A stretch of 57,479 bases of DNA from Thermobacillus xylanilyticus (GTDB taxonomy: Bacteria; Bacillota; Bacilli; Paenibacillales; Paenibacillaceae). The notes under the pieces were generated by a model that did no database searches, had not been told where the DNA came from, and saw only the letters and a list, made by a program, of their open reading frames with translations. The DNA lies in assembly GCF_907165215.1 (NCBI RefSeq), contig NZ_CAJRAY010000024.1, positions 96,266-153,744 on the forward strand, read 5' to 3'. Of this stretch, positions 43,344 through 51,721 are shown piece after piece. A program made the position numbers and the translations under genes. The first letter of the stretch is position 1. Every line of letters starts with the position of its first letter.

Positions 43344-43774
43344 GCCTGCGGGACGGCGATGCGGCCGTCTGCCGCCACGGGCGCCGGCTGCTTCCGTCCG
43401 TCGTCCCGCTGCGCGTCCGCGCGTCCTTCGGCCAGGGACGGATCCGTCCGGCAATCGGCATTGAGCCGCGCCCCGCCTTCGATGACGTATCCCGCGGCCG
43501 CCACGTCGCCGTTCATTTCGCCGGATGCCAGGAGGGTGAACCGGCCGTGCGACTTCACGCTGCCGAACAGCTTGCCGGCAACGGTCACGCTCCGCGCCTC
43601 GACGTTGCTGCGGACGATACCGGACTCGCCGATGACGACGTCGCCGCGGCAGACGATTTCGCCGCTGAATTCGCCATCGATCCGGAGGCCGGCATCGCAT
43701 TCGATGCGTCCTTCGGAAGAAGTGCCCCGGCCGATCAGTGTGTCGGTCACGGGAATCGAACGTTTCCTCCGCAT
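43325..43774 (-). CDS. Bactofilin (polymer-forming cytoskeletal protein)
   Basis: 149 residues from ATG 43774. The central part (residues ~12-105) is the right-handed beta-helix pattern of bactofilins: TLIGRGTSSEGRIECDAGLR, IDGEFSGEIVCRGDVVIGES, VTVAGKLFGSVKSHGRFTLL. A Pro/Ala/Arg-rich tail follows. Bactofilins form filaments at the membrane and often recruit cell-wall hydrolases. The M23 peptidase gene ends 1 base away on the same strand, the classical pairing, so a cell-shape or spore-wall role is likely. Confidence 0.92.
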   Translation of the reverse strand: MRRKRSIPVTDTLIGRGTSSEGRIECDAGLRIDGEFSGEIVCRGDVVIGESGIVRSNVEARSVTVAGKLFGSVKSHGRFTLLASGEMNGDVAAAGYVIEGGARLNADCRTDPSLAEGRADAQRDDGRKQPAPVAADGRIAVPQAKKQAG

Positions 43775-43775
43775 G

Positions 43776-44777
43776 TTAATCCTCCTTCACGAGTTCCAGA
43801 TAGTTGAGCGGGTTCACGCTCTCCCCATCCGCTTCGACTCCGAAATGCAGATGCGGCCCCGTACTCCTGCCGGACGAACCGAGCGCGCCGATCCGTCCGC
43901 CCCGCTTCACGGCGTCGCCGGGCTCCACCTCGACGGCCGACAGGTGATAGTAGAGGCTGCGCAGCCCGTTTCTGTGCTTGATGACGATGTAGCGGCCGCG
44001 GCTTGCGTCGGAGCCGGTATCCTCCACCATGCCGTCTCCGGCGGCATACACCGGATCGCCCTTCCGCCCGGCGATGTCGATGCCCGCATGGAAGGCGGTC
44101 TTCCCGGTGTACGGATCGCGGCGGTAGCCCCAGGTCGAGGTGACGCGGCGGGAGCGGGTCGGCCAGGCGGACGGCAGGGCGTCGGCCTCCAGCTTCCGCC
44201 GCCGCGCCTCTTCGATCTTGTAGGCCATCGACCGGTCCAGATCGTCGATCATGCCCGAAATGGTGCGGAAATCGGGCTCGTCCGCATTCAGCATCCGGAT
44301 CATGTCGGCGGCGGTCACTTCGGGCGGGGCGTGCACGTCCGCCGTATCCTCATCTCCGGCCGTATCGGCTCCGCTCAAGCCGGTTGCGCCGACCGGCGGC
44401 GCATCCCCGTCTCCTCCGTACCGTTCAAAAAAATCTTCCAGCCTTCGCTCCAATTCGTGCAAATCGCGAAGCCGCGCCTCAAGCTCGCCCTGCTGGTCGG
44501 ACAGTTCCCGCACCTCCGCTTCCAGCGCGCGGATCTGCCCGTCTTTCGCCGCGATGGCTTCCTGATGGCGGACGGTCTGCTCGGTCAGCTCCCGCTCAAG
44601 CGCCGCAAGCTGCCAGGCCGCGCGCGCCTGCAGCAAAGCCAGGCAGGCGGCGAACAGCAGGAGCAGCGCCGCGGGCGCGGCGACGACGAAGCGCCGCCGC
44701 ATCCGGAACTGGCGGACGCGTTTGTCGGGGCCGCGCATGACGATCAGCGACCACCGGGTCGAACTCCTGTCCCTCAA
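43776..44777 (-). CDS. Membrane-anchored M23 metallopeptidase
   Basis: 333 residues from TTG 44777, ~9 nt after GGGAGGGG; an internal ATG (44738) lacks a ribosome site. After a basic N-terminus comes one TM helix (VVAAPAALLLLFAACLALLQ), a long coiled coil (~50-117, QLAALERELTEQTVRHQEA), an acidic linker, and the M23 domain at ~210-330. Zinc motifs: FHAGIDIAG (H and D) and GPHLHFGVE. Probable peptidoglycan endopeptidase, partnered by the bactofilin next to it. Confidence 0.93.
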   Translation of the reverse strand: MRDRSSTRWSLIVMRGPDKRVRQFRMRRRFVVAAPAALLLLFAACLALLQARAAWQLAALERELTEQTVRHQEAIAAKDGQIRALEAEVRELSDQQGELEARLRDLHELERRLEDFFERYGGDGDAPPVGATGLSGADTAGDEDTADVHAPPEVTAADMIRMLNADEPDFRTISGMIDDLDRSMAYKIEEARRRKLEADALPSAWPTRSRRVTSTWGYRRDPYTGKTAFHAGIDIAGRKGDPVYAAGDGMVEDTGSDASRGRYIVIKHRNGLRSLYYHLSAVEVEPGDAVKRGGRIGALGSSGRSTGPHLHFGVEADGESVNPLNYLELVKED

Positions 44778-44809
44778 GTCACGGCGCCCCTCCCCGTCCG
44801 GTGATGGTT

Positions 44810-44819
44810 TGAACGTTCA
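44810..44819. promoter_or_regulatory. 10-bp palindrome in the M23/cls divergent region
   Basis: TGAACGTTCA lies between the divergent M23 and cardiolipin synthase genes in a short AT-rich patch. It may be an operator; no regulator is adjacent. Confidence 0.3.
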
Positions 44820-44907
44820 CTAGTTATTTATTCCTGTCCGGTGGGAAACATGTCACGGGACAAGGGCATACTACAGAGACGACTTTCGCCAGGAAAGGAG
44901 CGGTTGC

Positions 44908-46293
44908 ATGGTCTGGCCGTGGCTGTTGGCGGCTGTTGTCGTCTGGTGGGCGGAAGCCGCCGTTGTGCTCGCAGCGGAGCATCGCCGTCCGGCGCATGCC
45001 GCGGCATGGCTGCTTGTTCTGCTGGCGCTGCCGATCGTCGGCATCCTTCCGTTTCTGCTTGCAAGGGGAAAGGTCGGCTTGGGAGACTCCCGTGACCGCA
45101 AGCCGGCAAAGCGTTCTTCCACCGGAACGGATGACGCCTTTCCCGGGGATGAGCGGCTGAGGCGGGCGCTCAGGCGGATGTCGGATGCGCCGATCACCGG
45201 ATGCAACGGCACCGAGATTCTGACGGACGGCGAAGAGGCGTTCGCGTCGATTTTCGATATGATCGGGAAGGCCGAGCATCATATTCATCTGGCCTATTAC
45301 ATTCTGCGCGACGACGGCGTCGGACGGCGGTTCCGGGACGCCCTGATCCGCAAGGCGAAGGAAGGCGTGCAGGTGAGGCTCATCTACGACGGCTTCGGCA
45401 GCTGGAAGCTGCCAAAGTCGTATATCCGCGAGCTGACAGAAGCCGGCGTGCGGGTGCGGTGCTTCCTCCCGCTCGGCGCCGCGCTCAGAAGCCGCCGGAT
45501 CAACCACCGCTACCATCGCAAAATCGTCATCATCGACGGCAAGTCCGGATTTACGGGCGGCATCAACATCGGCGACGAATATTTGGGGCTGGACAAAAGG
45601 CTCGGGTTCTGGCGGGATACGCATCTGCGGGTGGAAGGGGACGCCGTCTGCGACCTGCAGAACATTTTCGTCCGCGACTGGGAGCTCGCTTCCGGGGAGG
45701 CGCTTGACGATCCGGCTTACTGGCCGCCGCATGCGTGCACGTCGCACGAACGGGTGCAGATCGTCTCGTGCGGGCCGCGCCTCGGCGGGAACGAGATTTA
45801 CGACGGCCTTCTCGCCGCGGTCGGTGCCGCACGGGAGCGCATCTGGATCGCGACGCCGTATTTCGTCCCGGATGCCGGCCTGACGGCGGCGCTGCGGACG
45901 GCGGCCGCGGGCGGCGTGGACGTGCGCCTGATCGTGCCGGGCATCGCCGACACGCGGTTCGTACTGGCCGCCACGCTGTCCCACGCGGCCGATCTGCAGG
46001 CCGCGGGCGTGCGGGTGTACCGCTATCAGAAAGGGTTCATCCACGCGAAGGTGATGATCGTCGACCGGCTTCTCGCGTCGGTGGGGACGGCGAATCTGGA
46101 TATGCGCAGCTTCTACAGCAACTATGAGCTGAGCGCGCTGCTGTTCGACGAGAAGCCGATCGGGCGGCTGGAGCGGGACTTCCTCAAGGATCTTGCGGAT
46201 TCGCGCGAGGTGACGGCGGAGGAGCTGCGCGGGCTGACGGCCGGCGCAAGGGCGGGGCGGGCGATGGCGCGGCTGCTGTCGCCGCTGCTGTAG
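44908..46293 (+). CDS. cls: Cardiolipin synthase (PLD type)
   Basis: 461 residues from ATG 44908 with GGAAAGGAG upstream. Two N-terminal TM helices (~1-22 and 31-52) anchor a phospholipase D fold with two HKD motifs: HRKIVIID in the first half and HAKVMIVD in the second, each followed by the usual GGINIGDEY and GTANLDMRSFYSNYE. It joins two phosphatidylglycerol molecules to cardiolipin at the membrane. The 3' end consists of CTG-rich sequence that runs on past the stop. Confidence 0.95.
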   Translation: MVWPWLLAAVVVWWAEAAVVLAAEHRRPAHAAAWLLVLLALPIVGILPFLLARGKVGLGDSRDRKPAKRSSTGTDDAFPGDERLRRALRRMSDAPITGCNGTEILTDGEEAFASIFDMIGKAEHHIHLAYYILRDDGVGRRFRDALIRKAKEGVQVRLIYDGFGSWKLPKSYIRELTEAGVRVRCFLPLGAALRSRRINHRYHRKIVIIDGKSGFTGGINIGDEYLGLDKRLGFWRDTHLRVEGDAVCDLQNIFVRDWELASGEALDDPAYWPPHACTSHERVQIVSCGPRLGGNEIYDGLLAAVGAARERIWIATPYFVPDAGLTAALRTAAAGGVDVRLIVPGIADTRFVLAATLSHAADLQAAGVRVYRYQKGFIHAKVMIVDRLLASVGTANLDMRSFYSNYELSALLFDEKPIGRLERDFLKDLADSREVTAEELRGLTAGARAGRAMARLLSPLL

Positions 46294-46320
46294 CCGCAGC
46301 AGCAGCCGCTGCTGCAACCG
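46269..46320. repeat. CTG/CAG-rich short repeats at the cls 3' end
   Basis: GCTGCTG and CAGCAGC alternate across the cls stop codon and can fold into several short hairpins. No T-run follows, so termination is uncertain. Confidence 0.4.
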
Positions 46321-46336
46321 CCGATGCAGCCCGTCT

Positions 46337-47236
46337 TCACCCCTGGCGCCTCCGGATAAATTCGAAGATCGGCCGGAGGTTCTGCTTCGGCGCCCGCTCC
46401 AGCAGATCGCCCAGCCGGGCGAGGCGCGGCCCGATCGTGTGCAGGTTGAAGTCCGCCGGACGGACATCCGCCCGCACCTCGTCCCATGTAAGCGGCGTCG
46501 AGACGGACGCCGCCGGACGTGCGCGCGGCGTGTAAGGGGCGGACAGCGTTTTGCCGGCGTAATGCTGCAGGTAATCGAAGTAGATCAGGTCGCCGCGGTT
46601 TTTTTTCAACCGTTCAATGGTGAACAGCTTCGGGTGCCTGCTGACCAGATACTCGCCGACGAACCGGCCGATGGCGCGCAGCTCGTCGAACGTCAGGTCG
46701 GGCTCGACCGGCACGACGATCTGCACGCCCGTCGCGCCGGACGTCTTCGGCACGGACGCGATGCCGAGGGAGCGGAGCAGCTCCCCCGCCAGCCACGCCG
46801 CCTCCATGATGCGCGGTTCCTCCTCCCGCGACGGGTCGAGGTCGATCACCCATTCCGTCGGGCGCAGCGGCTCGCCGATCCGGTCGAACGAGGCGTGGAA
46901 TTCGAGGCAGGCGAGGTTGCCGAGCCAGATGAGCGTCGGCAGCGAATCGAGCACGACGTAGCGGATGCCGTTCTGCTCGGCCGTCCGCACGAAGGGGGGA
47001 AGCGGTTCCGGGGCGTTCTTTTGATAGAAAGACTTGCCGTGGATGCCGTTCGGGTACCGGATGACGGTCAGATACCGCCCTTCGCAGTGCCGGATGAGGT
47101 GGGGAGCGAGCTCCGCCAGCTTCTCCAGATAGCGCAGTTTCGTAATGCCGGCTTCCGGCCAGAGCACCCGGTCCGGATTGCTGATGGACAGCCGTTCGCC
47201 CTGCACCGTAATCGTTCCCGTCGTTTTGACCGCCAT
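46337..47236 (-). CDS. LigD-type polymerase/primase (non-homologous end joining)
   Basis: 299 residues from ATG 47236. Matches the polymerase domain of LigD: LSISNPDRVLWPEAGITK at the start, PNGIHGKSFYQKNAPE, the catalytic D132 and D134 in WVIDLDPSREE, KTSGATGVQIVVPV and the C-terminal DYLQHYAGKTLSAPYTPR. It adds nucleotides at breaks in the repair pathway with Ku. Here it is a free-standing protein; in B. subtilis the same domain is fused to the ligase. Divergent from the ligase gene, with 167 bp between the starts. Confidence 0.93.
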   Translation of the reverse strand: MAVKTTGTITVQGERLSISNPDRVLWPEAGITKLRYLEKLAELAPHLIRHCEGRYLTVIRYPNGIHGKSFYQKNAPEPLPPFVRTAEQNGIRYVVLDSLPTLIWLGNLACLEFHASFDRIGEPLRPTEWVIDLDPSREEEPRIMEAAWLAGELLRSLGIASVPKTSGATGVQIVVPVEPDLTFDELRAIGRFVGEYLVSRHPKLFTIERLKKNRGDLIYFDYLQHYAGKTLSAPYTPRARPAASVSTPLTWDEVRADVRPADFNLHTIGPRLARLGDLLERAPKQNLRPIFEFIRRRQG

Positions 47237-47403
47237 GCACGCCCCTCCTGTTTCGTTTCGTCACTTTCGGGAAAATATGATACTGCCCCCAGTATTGCCG
47301 CTGCCGGCGAAACTATCCGCTTTGCATGGAATGGGCGGGACGGCAGCGGCGTTCCGTTCGAAATTGCCGGGGCAGATCCGATCCCGTACAAGGAGGCGCG
47401 CGC

Positions 47404-48357
47404 ATGGAACCGATCGTGCCGTTCGAGCCGGTCGCGGCGGACGACATTCCGGCGGGGCCGCAGTGGGCCGCCCAGATCAAATGGGACGGCGTGCGCATGC
47501 TCGTCTACTTCGACGGCGCCTCCACGAAGCTTGTAAACCGCAGGCTGCACGAGCGGACGATGCAATATCCCGAGCTGGCCGACGCACGGCGCTACTGCCG
47601 GGCGAAATCGGTCATCCTCGACGGCGAGATCGTCGCTTTCGACGCCGCCCGCCCGTCCTTCCACGAGGTGATGCGCCGGGACGGCATCCGCAATGCGCAG
47701 GCCGTGCCCGCCGCCGTCCGCGAGATCCCGGTCACGTACATGGTGTTCGACATCCTGTACCTGGACGGCGAATGGGTGACCGGGCGCAGCCTCGAAGAAC
47801 GCCAGCGGCTGCTGGCCCGCGCCGTTGAACCCGGAGCCGGCGTCCGGCTCGTCGAGAACACGGCCGACGGCGAGAAGCTGTTCGACGTGATGAGAAAGCA
47901 CGGCATGGAAGGCATCGTCGTGAAAGACCTCGCCAGCACCTACGCGGTCGGCGGCAAGGACGGCCGCTGGCGCAAGATCAAGGTGCGGCGCGACCTGACG
48001 GCCGCCGTGGGCGGCGTCACGTATGGCGGCGGCCGGGTGAACGCGCTGCTGCTGGGCCTGTACGACGGGCAGGGCCGCCTGCACTACATCGGCCATGCCG
48101 GATCGGGCCGGCTCACCGGCCGGGACTGGGCGGACATCACCGCCGCGGCGGAGCTGCTCCGCATGCCGGACTGCCCGTTCGCGGCGAAGCCGCCGCGCAG
48201 CGCCGGCGCGGTCTGGATCCGGCCGATGCTGACGGCGAAGGTCCGCTACCTCGAATGGACGGCCGGCCGAACGCTCCGGCAGCCGGTGATCGAGGCCGTC
48301 AGTGCGGGGTTTGGAACGGACTGCACGTTCGACCGGCTCGACGAAACGACGGTTTGA
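47404..48357 (+). CDS. ATP-dependent DNA ligase (LigD ligase domain)
   Basis: 317 residues from ATG 47404, 6 nt after AAGGAGG. Adenylation Lys26 is in QIKWDGVRM; further motifs are ILDGEIVAFD, FDILYLDG, EGIVVKD and WRKIKVRR. The C-terminal OB-fold part ends RYLEWTAGRTLRQPVIEAV. It seals breaks held by Ku. It lacks both the polymerase and the phosphoesterase domains of the three-domain LigD of mycobacteria and Pseudomonas. Confidence 0.94.
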   Translation: MEPIVPFEPVAADDIPAGPQWAAQIKWDGVRMLVYFDGASTKLVNRRLHERTMQYPELADARRYCRAKSVILDGEIVAFDAARPSFHEVMRRDGIRNAQAVPAAVREIPVTYMVFDILYLDGEWVTGRSLEERQRLLARAVEPGAGVRLVENTADGEKLFDVMRKHGMEGIVVKDLASTYAVGGKDGRWRKIKVRRDLTAAVGGVTYGGGRVNALLLGLYDGQGRLHYIGHAGSGRLTGRDWADITAAAELLRMPDCPFAAKPPRSAGAVWIRPMLTAKVRYLEWTAGRTLRQPVIEAVSAGFGTDCTFDRLDETTV

Positions 48358-48458
48358 GCAAGACCCGGTACTGTGGTAACGTTAAGATGAAGAAATATCT
48401 GCCCAAGCAAATTGAACCGGTCTGAACCGGAACAGCGAAGGCAAGGAGGCGATGCCGC

Positions 48459-49376
48459 ATGACCCCTGTCCAGCAACTCGCTTTGCGCAAATCCGCCTTT
48501 TCCCCGTCCGGACGCCGGGACGCCGTCAGGCGGGACGAGCCGTCCGAAGCGGGAGCGCGGAGCGGCGCCCTGTCCGCCTTCGACCGGTTCATCCACTACG
48601 GTCTGCTCGTCATCGGCAGCGTGCTGGCGGCCGTCGGTCTGGAACTGTTCCTGCTGCCGAACGGGGTGGCGACCGGCGGCATCGCCGGCGCCTCGATCCT
48701 CGCGGCGCATCTGACCGAAATGCAGCTCAGCCTCGTGCTGTTCCTGTTCAATCTGCCGTTTCTGCTGAGCCGGACGGCAACGAACCGGCGCCATGCGCTG
48801 CGGATGCTGCTGCCGCTCGTGCTGATCGTCCTGTTCACGCACTACCTGCATCCGGTGCCTGCGGTCTCCGACGACCCGCTGGCCGCCGCGCTGGGCGGCG
48901 GCACGTTCCTCGGCCTCGGCATCGGCCTCGTCCTGCGGCAGGGCGGCAGCTTCGACGAGCTCGCCGCGTCCGCACCGCTCAGGCCGGCTTTTCGCCGGCT
49001 CGACGCCGGCACCGTCATCTTCGTGGCGAATCTGGCGATTTTGCTGTTCGCCGGGCTTGTGTTCGGCATCAACCAGGCGCTCTATTCGATCATCGCGCAT
49101 GTGCTCGCCTATTTCATGCTGGAAGCGGGATATTCCGGCATGTCGCCCGTCAAGCGGATCCGGGTCCGCAGCGCCATGCTGGGCCGGCTGCGGGAAGCGG
49201 CGGATCGGGGCTTGCGGGTCCGCTGGATCGAGACGGGCGACGGGGAGACGGCGGTCCTCGACGTCTACCGGCGCGATGTCAAGGCGCTGCGCCGCCTGCT
49301 CGCCGCGATCGATCCGCAGGTCGAGATCGAAGGGGTGCGGCATGACGAGGCGCGGCGGCTAAGGCCGTTTGTGTAA
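48459..49376 (+). CDS. YitT family membrane protein (first)
   Basis: 305 residues from ATG 48459 with AAGGAGG upstream. A charged N-terminus (~40 residues) precedes five to six helices with the YitT/DUF161 pattern: GSVLAAVGLELFLLPNGVAT, GGTFLGLGIGLVLRQGGSFD, ALYSIIAHVLAYFMLE. A C-terminal cytoplasmic domain (DUF2179-like, ~225-305) follows. Compared with the second YitT gene (51906) the key loop reads GGSFDELAAS instead of GGSMDGTEIV. Function unknown; it lies between the ligase and ku genes. Confidence 0.85.
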   Translation: MTPVQQLALRKSAFSPSGRRDAVRRDEPSEAGARSGALSAFDRFIHYGLLVIGSVLAAVGLELFLLPNGVATGGIAGASILAAHLTEMQLSLVLFLFNLPFLLSRTATNRRHALRMLLPLVLIVLFTHYLHPVPAVSDDPLAAALGGGTFLGLGIGLVLRQGGSFDELAASAPLRPAFRRLDAGTVIFVANLAILLFAGLVFGINQALYSIIAHVLAYFMLEAGYSGMSPVKRIRVRSAMLGRLREAADRGLRVRWIETGDGETAVLDVYRRDVKALRRLLAAIDPQVEIEGVRHDEARRLRPFV

Positions 49377-49403
49377 GGGCGTGCGTAGGGCGGCATGCCA
49401 TAG

Positions 49404-49574
49404 GGTGCATAAATGCACCTCATTTTCGGTCGGGATGGAAGTATCGGCGATTATGGTGCAAATATGCACCATATATAAAGCTTTCCGGGCTTTGATGGAC
49501 GCATCTGGTGCAGATTTGCACTATATTGGGCCAAAGCGGGGTTTAGATACGCCATTATGGTGCAAATTTGCACC
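49404..49574. repeat. Array of four 16-bp palindromes at ~52-bp spacing
   Basis: Copies: GGTGCATAAATGCACC (49404-49419), GGTGCAAATATGCACC (49455-49470), GGTGCAGATTTGCACT (49507-49522), GGTGCAAATTTGCACC (49559-49574). Start-to-start distances are 51, 52 and 52. The 35-36-base spacers share only scattered short matches (for example GCCATTAT/CGATTAT before copies 4 and 2). It occupies most of the convergent gap between yitT and ku; the remaining bases hold nothing recognisable. Confidence 0.9.
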
Positions 49575-49600
49575 ACAATGGCGAAAGAACAAAGAGCCGG

Positions 49601-50491
49601 TCAACGGATCGACTCTTTTTCTTTCTTCTTGCCGCTTGTCTTGCGACGGGTCCCTTTGCCCGTGCCGCCCGCTGCGCCTTCTGCGCCCGCCGCGTCCGCC
49701 GTCGCCGCCGGTCCCGCCTTCGGCGCTCCCGCCGCTTCGAGGCTCGCCTGGAGGGCGGCCATCAGGTCGATGACGTTCGTCCGCTCCTGTTCCGGCGCGA
49801 TGTGCACCTCTTCGCCCGCGATTTTCGCCTGGATCGCCTCCATGAGCCGCTCCCGGTACTCATCCTTGTACTTCTCCGGCTCGAACGGGCCCGTCAGGTG
49901 GTCGATCAGCATCGTCGCCATTTCGAGTTCCTTCTCGTTCACGGCCGTATGCTCCGGCAGCCCCGGCACCTGGTGAACGGGCCGCACTTCGTCGGGATAG
50001 GCGATCGTCTCCATCACCAGGCAGTTCTCGATGAAACGGATGGCGGCGAGGCTGCCTTTCGAGCGGATCGACACGTTCGCGATGCCGATCCGTCCGGTCC
50101 GCTTCATTGCCTCCAGCAGCAGGCTGTAGGCGCCGGCGCCCGCCTGATCCGGCGCGAGATAGTACGACCGTTGGAAATAGATCGGGTCGATCTCCCGCAT
50201 GTCGACGAAGTCGAGGATGCGGATCGTTTTCGACGTCTCCGCGGCCAGTGCGTCCAGCTCTTCCTTCTCGAACAGCACGAACCGGCCTTTCTCGTATTCG
50301 TACCCTTTCGCGATGTCCTCGGCCGCCACTTCCTTGCCGCAGTTCTTGCATGTCCGTACATAGGCGATCGGCCCGCCGCACTCCCGGTGAATCATCCGCA
50401 TCGCAATGTCCTTGTCCTCGACGGCGGCGAACATTTTGACCGGCACGTGCACGAGACCGAAGCTGATCGCGCCTTTCCACACCGTATGCAT
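49601..50491 (-). CDS. ku: Non-homologous end joining protein Ku
   Basis: 296 residues from ATG 50491 with AAGGAGGG upstream. The bacterial Ku start (MHTVWKGAISFGLVHVPVKM), a cysteine-rich piece (HRECGGPIAYVRTCKNCGKE), the bridge region FQRSYYLAPDQ and LPEHTAVNEKELEMATMLID are all present. The C-terminus is a flexible Ala/Gly stretch ending in a Lys/Arg-rich tail (TRRKTSGKKKEKES), typical of bacterial Ku and used for DNA contact and ligase recruitment. Works with the polymerase and ligase encoded 1-4 kb away. Confidence 0.96.
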   Translation of the reverse strand: MHTVWKGAISFGLVHVPVKMFAAVEDKDIAMRMIHRECGGPIAYVRTCKNCGKEVAAEDIAKGYEYEKGRFVLFEKEELDALAAETSKTIRILDFVDMREIDPIYFQRSYYLAPDQAGAGAYSLLLEAMKRTGRIGIANVSIRSKGSLAAIRFIENCLVMETIAYPDEVRPVHQVPGLPEHTAVNEKELEMATMLIDHLTGPFEPEKYKDEYRERLMEAIQAKIAGEEVHIAPEQERTNVIDLMAALQASLEAAGAPKAGPAATADAAGAEGAAGGTGKGTRRKTSGKKKEKESIR

Positions 50492-50630
50492 GCCCGTCCC
50501 TCCTTTTTCGGGAAAAAAGAATCTCTGAACCGCACCTTCCTGCTAACCATCGTGCCCAACATGCATGAAAACCAACCGCAGAGGGCATATTTTGTGCGTA
50601 TCCCGCAGCGGATGGAAGGAGGACTCACGG

Positions 50631-50819
50631 ATGACGGATCGGCCGGAGGGACATCCGGAACGATTGCAGGACGGCGACCATGAAGGCCGCGCGGAAGCGG
50701 AGATGGATATCGACCGGATGGTGAACGAAGGTCTCGGCGGCGGCTATGTGTCGCCGGTGAAGAACGGCAAAATCGGCGAAACGACAACGGATACGATGGA
50801 CGACCTGGAAGGAGGTTGA
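50631..50819 (+). CDS. Small conserved hypothetical protein
   Basis: 62 residues from ATG 50631, ~7 nt after GGAAGGAGG. Acidic, no hydrophobic segment; the second half DIDRMVNEGLGGGYVSPVKN then GKIGETTTDTMD looks conserved, while the first half is a charged linker. It resembles the short YozQ/DUF4025-like proteins of bacilli in its ETTTDTM ending, with low certainty. The next gene starts 5 bases after its stop. Upstream, GCATGA-17-CATATTT resembles a forespore sigma promoter. Confidence 0.65.
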   Translation: MTDRPEGHPERLQDGDHEGRAEAEMDIDRMVNEGLGGGYVSPVKNGKIGETTTDTMDDLEGG

Positions 50820-50824
50820 CCGGC

Positions 50825-51721
50825 ATGCGCATCGGCGCGAAGAATGTGAAACGGCTGACCTGGCTGTCTTGTCTCGCCGCCTTGCTGGTTCTTGCGCTGC
50901 TCGCCGGCTGCGCGGAGATGAAGCGCGGGAACGGCGCAGACGGCGACGGAGGCATCCGCGCGAAACAGGCCGGAGAGAAGAACGGACGCGGCGTCCGCAT
51001 GCAGTCGAAACGGGACGATACGCCGAACCTCGCGGACGGGCCGGAACGCAAGCTGCGCGAGCCGAAGCCGCTGACGCTGGCCGACCTGCGCGCGAAATAT
51101 CCGAGCACTTTCGTGCTGCAAGGGTCCGGAGACAAGCGCGAAGTGGCGCTGACGTTCGACGACGCCCCGGACGACGTGTTTACGCCGCGCGTGCTGGACG
51201 TCCTGAAGCGCGAAGGGGTGAAGGCGACGTTCTTCTGCGTCGGCAACCGGATCGAGGCGCACCCGGACGTCATGCGGCGGATCGTCGCGGAAGGGCATGT
51301 CGTCGGCAACCATTCCTACAGCCACGCCAATCTGCCGAAGCTGTCCGACGAGCGGTTCCGCGAGGAAATCCGCAAAACGGACCGGCTGATCCGGCAATAT
51401 ACCGGCTATACGCCGAGCTTCGTCCGGCCGCCGTACGGCAACATCACCGAAGAGCAGATCAAATGGCTGGCGAGCCAGAAGCGGAAGATCGTGGGCTGGA
51501 ACGTCGACTCGCTCGACTGGAAATCGTTAAGCCGCGAGGAGGTCGCGACGAACATTCTGGCGCATGTGAAGCCGGGGTCGATCATTCTGCAGCATTCGGC
51601 CGGCGGGACCGGAGAAGACCTGACAGGCACCGTCGAGGCGCTGCCCGAGGTCATCGCCAAGCTGCGCAAAGACGGCGTTCGGTTCGTCACGATTGATCGG
51701 ATGCTGGGCATTCCGAAATAG
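50825..51721 (+). CDS. Polysaccharide deacetylase lipoprotein
   Basis: 298 residues from ATG 50825, 8 nt after GGAGGT that lies in the end of the preceding gene. Signal peptide with lipobox (LLVLALLAGC, Cys ~29), a charged linker, then the NodB domain from ~100: TFDDAPDD, HSYSHANL (metal His pair), RPPYGNIT, and catalytic-site LQHSAGGTG. It removes acetyl groups from peptidoglycan or another surface polysaccharide outside the membrane. B. subtilis relatives (PdaA, PdaB, YlxY) mostly act in sporulation or wall maintenance. Confidence 0.92.
   Translation: MRIGAKNVKRLTWLSCLAALLVLALLAGCAEMKRGNGADGDGGIRAKQAGEKNGRGVRMQSKRDDTPNLADGPERKLREPKPLTLADLRAKYPSTFVLQGSGDKREVALTFDDAPDDVFTPRVLDVLKREGVKATFFCVGNRIEAHPDVMRRIVAEGHVVGNHSYSHANLPKLSDERFREEIRKTDRLIRQYTGYTPSFVRPPYGNITEEQIKWLASQKRKIVGWNVDSLDWKSLSREEVATNILAHVKPGSIILQHSAGGTGEDLTGTVEALPEVIAKLRKDGVRFVTIDRMLGIPK

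Noticed and set aside
46269-46320. Terminator of cls
   Set aside because: CTG-rich hairpins but no T-run; kept only as a short repeat.
49404-49574. CRISPR array
   Set aside because: Repeats are only 16 bp and palindromic throughout, there are only four, spacers share partial similarity, and no cas gene is present.
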